Assembly: GCF_003363155.1 (NCBI RefSeq)
Contig: NZ_QRBE01000010.1
Coordinates: 124,001 to 188,000 of the forward strand
Origin: Dyella monticola
GTDB taxonomy: Bacteria; Pseudomonadota; Gammaproteobacteria; Xanthomonadales; Rhodanobacteraceae
Length of the DNA: 64,000 nucleotides
Direction: 5' to 3'
The position numbers and the translations under genes are program-made. The notes under the pieces are model-generated. The model had not been told where the DNA came from and searched no databases. It saw only the letters and a list, made by a program, of their open reading frames with translations. Below, one piece after another: positions 61,193 to 64,000 of the stretch (position 1 is its first letter; each line of letters opens with the position of its first letter).

Positions 61193-64000
61193 TTACCAGC
61201 CAACTGCCATACCCACACCCACCGACACATCGTTGGCGGACGCCGAACCACCAAAGGAGACGTTGAAGTTTGGCTTGATCTGGCGGGAATAGCCCACCGC
61301 AATCGCGGACTGGCCGTTCTGCGTGCCGACACCCACGCCAACCTTGTTAGGCTGATCGATGCCTTGTGCACTGAAAGCCATCTGCCCGTAGGCCGCACTC
61401 ATCGCACCCATGCTGTTGATGCGCTTGTCCAACTGTGTGAACCGCTGCTTCGCCCAATCCTGTACACCATTGACGGCATCCTGCACCTGGCCCCAATTGG
61501 CCGCATCCGTGCGCGCCACGCCAGCTGCCACGTTAGTGACAGTACGTTCGTTACCCGCCGAACCCACCGACACGCTATTGGCTTGCGTCGCCACCGAATT
61601 CGCACCGAGCGCTACCGAGTTGTCGGCCGATGCATTCGCACCCGCGCCGATGGCCGTGGCGTTAGCGCCGGTTGCCGAAGCATTGGCCGCCACCGCCGTG
61701 GCATGGTTACCTGAGGCTTGAGCGCTTTGCCCCACCGCGGTACCGCTTTCAGCTGTCGACTGGGCGTTGGTACCAAGCGTCACACCAGCACCATTGGCTG
61801 CAGCGGCAACCGTAGCGGCATCGGCCGGAACCGGCGCAGCTGCATCACTTGCATCGCTCCGTGCACCGTTGCTTTCCAAGTGAGTAACACGACCGTCGAT
61901 GCTCGTGACCTGGTTGTTCACGCTGTTGATCTGGTTTTGCAGATCGCTCTGCACACCCGTCAACTGACCCACGTTCACCGCATCGTACTGATTCTTGCCA
62001 TCGGCCACATTCGTAAGCACCACCGGCGCTGCTGCACCGACACCGCCCAGCGTCACCGAACCACGATTGGAACCCGGATCGTAGACCATCGCATCCAGCA
62101 TCGTGCCATCGCTGTCGACCAGGCCGGCCGACTTCAGCTGCCCCATGTTCACCGCGTCCGTGTCGGCGACACCTGCACTCACGTTGCTCAATGTACGGGT
62201 GTTGCCATCCTTATCGGCGAAATCAATCGCCGCACCGTCGGTATCCTTGCCTACTGTCACGTTTTCGCCCGCAGTCGCCTGTTGCACCAAGCTCTGGCCA
62301 TCGTTCACGGGATCGGTGGCGGTCATCGCCGTTGCGACCTTACTCTGCCTGGACTGCACCTGCGTCAGCTGATTGTTGACGTCTGTGATCTTTGCGTCGA
62401 ACGTGCTGATCTGGGCATTCATCGCACTCAGCGTGGACGCCGTGTTGCTGGTGCTCTGCGCGGCAAAGTTATTGATCGCATCCAAGGCCAAACCAACGGT
62501 GCTGTAGTTAGTGCCGTCAAACGTATACGAGGGCGCCGTGACATAGCCGCGACCATCGACACCGGCGTTTCCGCCCAACGCATTGGCCAACGAATTGGAC
62601 ACACCGAACAGCTGCGAACCGTTGATAGCGTCGGTACTCGTCAGGTGCACCGCGCCATCGGCCACGTTTCGCAGCGCCACCGGTGGCTGCCCTGAGACAC
62701 CACCCAAGGTGAGGCTATTGTGCACGCCATCGTCGTACACCACCGTATCGGCCAACGTGCCATGGATCGCGGTCAGGTTATCGTCGATCGCAACAACGGC
62801 TCCACCCACGTCGCGATAGAGGGTCTGCTGCACCGTATAGTCGGGCGGCACAATCTCGCCGGATATCGGATTCACGGTCGCGCCACCGCCCAGCGCGTTC
62901 GTGATGCCTTGAAGCTGGCTCACGTTCACCGCGTCGGTCGCGGCGATACCCGCGTCAAGATTCACGATTTTTCGCCTCAGCGTGCTGTCGCCCACGGATA
63001 CCACGTTGTCCCGGTCGGCCAACGAAAAGGCTCCCAGCGCGACGCTGTTCGCACCGGTTGCAGTGGCCTGGTAACCCACGGCCACCGATCCACTCGCGCT
63101 GACGGTGGCACCGCTGCCGAACGCATCGGAGGCGACACCCTCAACATTCGCACCCGCGCCAAATGCATTGCTGTTCGTACCCGAGACCGAGGAGCGGGCG
63201 CCGATCGCAATGACCTCTGTGATACCGTCTGGACCCGTCGCCGAGGCGCCTTGGCCGATAGCCAAGGAACCCGTGCCGCTTGCCGAAGCACCGGAACCCA
63301 TCGCAATGGCATCGCTACCGGTTGCGGCGGCACCGGCCCCAACGGCTACGGAGCGAGCACCGGTCGCCGACGCGTCATCGGTTCCGTCATTCAGGCCATT
63401 GGCTTTGAAGTAACGCGTTGCCCCGGTCAAACCGCTCTTGAGTTGGCCCAGGTTCACCGCATCGCTGTCGACCTGCGCGTCGGCCACGTTTTTGATCTGC
63501 GTGCCGTTTTTGCCGAGCAGTGTCACCACGTCCTTGGCCTCGTCGTCATAGGCCACGTTCAGCGGGTTGCCTGCACCCGACTTGGCATTGATCGCCAGCA
63601 ATGCGGCGCCCACGTTCGTGTAGTTGTTGCCGTCCAGCGTGTACGTCGGACCGGTTACCGCGCCCGTGGTTGGGTTGATCGACGCGTTGCCTCCCAGCGC
63701 CGAAACCAGCGGATTGAGCTGGCTCACGTTTACCGCATCGTTGGCTTGTGTACCGGCGGCCACGTTTACGATTTTGCGTTGATTAGTGCTGCTACCGACC
63801 GAGACCGTGTTATCAACATTGGCGACAGAGTTCGAACCCAAGGCAACAGCATTCGCCGCTGATACGTTGGCAAAGTAACCAAGCCCCACGGAGTTGTTAG
63901 CCGTTGCACTCGCAACCGCCTGCTGCCCGATGGCCAAGCTATATGTCGCAGCAGCATTCGCGCCACTACCAATCGCCGTCGCGTGGTCACCGCTTGCAGC
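61193..64000 (-). CDS. YadA-type trimeric autotransporter adhesin, 5' end outside window
   Basis: At least 935 residues of a trimeric surface adhesin. The available part has head repeats with the SVALG/AIGxGA pattern (NSVALGAFS, AIAMGSGASASG, NATAIGAGANAS) and neck/connector repeats ending in NVAAGT...DAVNVSQL (seen at least five times). A coiled-coil stalk (NQLTQVQSRQSK, LQNQINSVNNQVTSIDGRV) follows. The C-terminal 90 residues are the YadA beta-barrel anchor (KRINSMGAMSAAYGQMAF, then the GVGVGT, AVGYSRQI and SVGVGMAVGW strands). The frame is open through 64000, so signal peptide and first head repeats are missing. The GCG-rich repeats are prone to recombination. Confidence 0.93.
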   Translation of the reverse strand, partial: AASGDHATAIGSGANAAATYSLAIGQQAVASATANNSVGLGYFANVSAANAVALGSNSVANVDNTVSVGSSTNQRKIVNVAAGTQANDAVNVSQLNPLVSALGGNASINPTTGAVTGPTYTLDGNNYTNVGAALLAINAKSGAGNPLNVAYDDEAKDVVTLLGKNGTQIKNVADAQVDSDAVNLGQLKSGLTGATRYFKANGLNDGTDDASATGARSVAVGAGAAATGSDAIAMGSGASASGTGSLAIGQGASATGPDGITEVIAIGARSSVSGTNSNAFGAGANVEGVASDAFGSGATVSASGSVAVGYQATATGANSVALGAFSLADRDNVVSVGDSTLRRKIVNLDAGIAATDAVNVSQLQGITNALGGGATVNPISGEIVPPDYTVQQTLYRDVGGAVVAIDDNLTAIHGTLADTVVYDDGVHNSLTLGGVSGQPPVALRNVADGAVHLTSTDAINGSQLFGVSNSLANALGGNAGVDGRGYVTAPSYTFDGTNYSTVGLALDAINNFAAQSTSNTASTLSAMNAQISTFDAKITDVNNQLTQVQSRQSKVATAMTATDPVNDGQSLVQQATAGENVTVGKDTDGAAIDFADKDGNTRTLSNVSAGVADTDAVNMGQLKSAGLVDSDGTMLDAMVYDPGSNRGSVTLGGVGAAAPVVLTNVADGKNQYDAVNVGQLTGVQSDLQNQINSVNNQVTSIDGRVTHLESNGARSDASDAAAPVPADAATVAAAANGAGVTLGTNAQSTAESGTAVGQSAQASGNHATAVAANASATGANATAIGAGANASADNSVALGANSVATQANSVSVGSAGNERTVTNVAAGVARTDAANWGQVQDAVNGVQDWAKQRFTQLDKRINSMGAMSAAYGQMAFSAQGIDQPNKVGVGVGTQNGQSAIAVGYSRQIKPNFNVSFGGSASANDVSVGVGMAVGW

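Noticed and set aside
1-64000. CRISPR array, rRNA genes, integrase or insertion sequence
   Set aside because: No regularly spaced identical repeats, rRNA segments, transposase or integrase motifs were seen; the repeats present are coding or REP-like.

Overview
The window is GC-rich chromosomal DNA of a gammaproteobacterium, most likely Xanthomonadales of the Rhodanobacteraceae type (Dyella, Luteibacter or Rhodanobacter-like). The placement rests on gene content: agmatine deiminase next to N-carbamoylputrescine amidase, an RpfE-like gene joined to recJ, a tandem pair of small cytochromes c, a GacA-type regulator next to rne, and a basic-tailed H-NS protein. It is inference from protein families and not a database match.

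Left end (1-5.2 kb, minus strand): a truncated asnB preceded by what reads as a complete ribosome-mediated attenuator. It has a 40-codon leader peptide with seven Asn in ten residues, an antiterminator arm at the leader's end and a U-tailed terminator. Next come a SpoIIAA-like gene and three genes for effector-like proteins with disordered basic tails. One of these carries a deaminase-type HxE...CxxC signature.

Type VI secretion locus (5.3-31 kb, almost all minus strand): one compact, largely overlapping operon is transcribed from a sigma-54 promoter near 28,985. In transcription order it holds a fused tssB-tssC, hcp, tssE, tssF, tssG, vgrG with a long repeat needle, a DUF2169/pentapeptide/DUF3540/DUF4150 (PAAR-like) loading module, tssJ, tssK, tssL, a 35-codon ORF, tssM, tssA and a methyltransferase-like/GNAT protein. 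A sigma-54 activator without a receiver domain and a 78-residue protein lie upstream. No clpV (tssH) is present in the window.

Housekeeping stretch (30.8-49.2 kb): a SPOR-like secreted protein, a DUF6150 protein, recJ with an rpfE-like partner, an ABC-F ATPase (yheS-like), aguA-aguB (agmatine to putrescine), a TraB-family membrane protein, two cytochromes c, nfuA, phhB, a degenerate CPBP-type membrane protein, rluC and rne.

Right part (49.2-64 kb): a UvrY/GacA-like response regulator with a candidate palindromic operator, tRNA-Leu(UAA) followed by another basic effector-like gene, a zinc-free quinone oxidoreductase, two nucleoid-protein genes, a MASE1 sensor with a degenerate kinase half, a periplasmic solute-binding protein, a cobalamin riboswitch upstream of metE, and the 3' part of a YadA-type trimeric autotransporter running off the right edge. 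Short interspersed REP-like repeats (around 37.4, 42.15 and 57.15-57.3 kb) and a long imperfect inverted repeat (36.7-36.9 kb) lie between genes.
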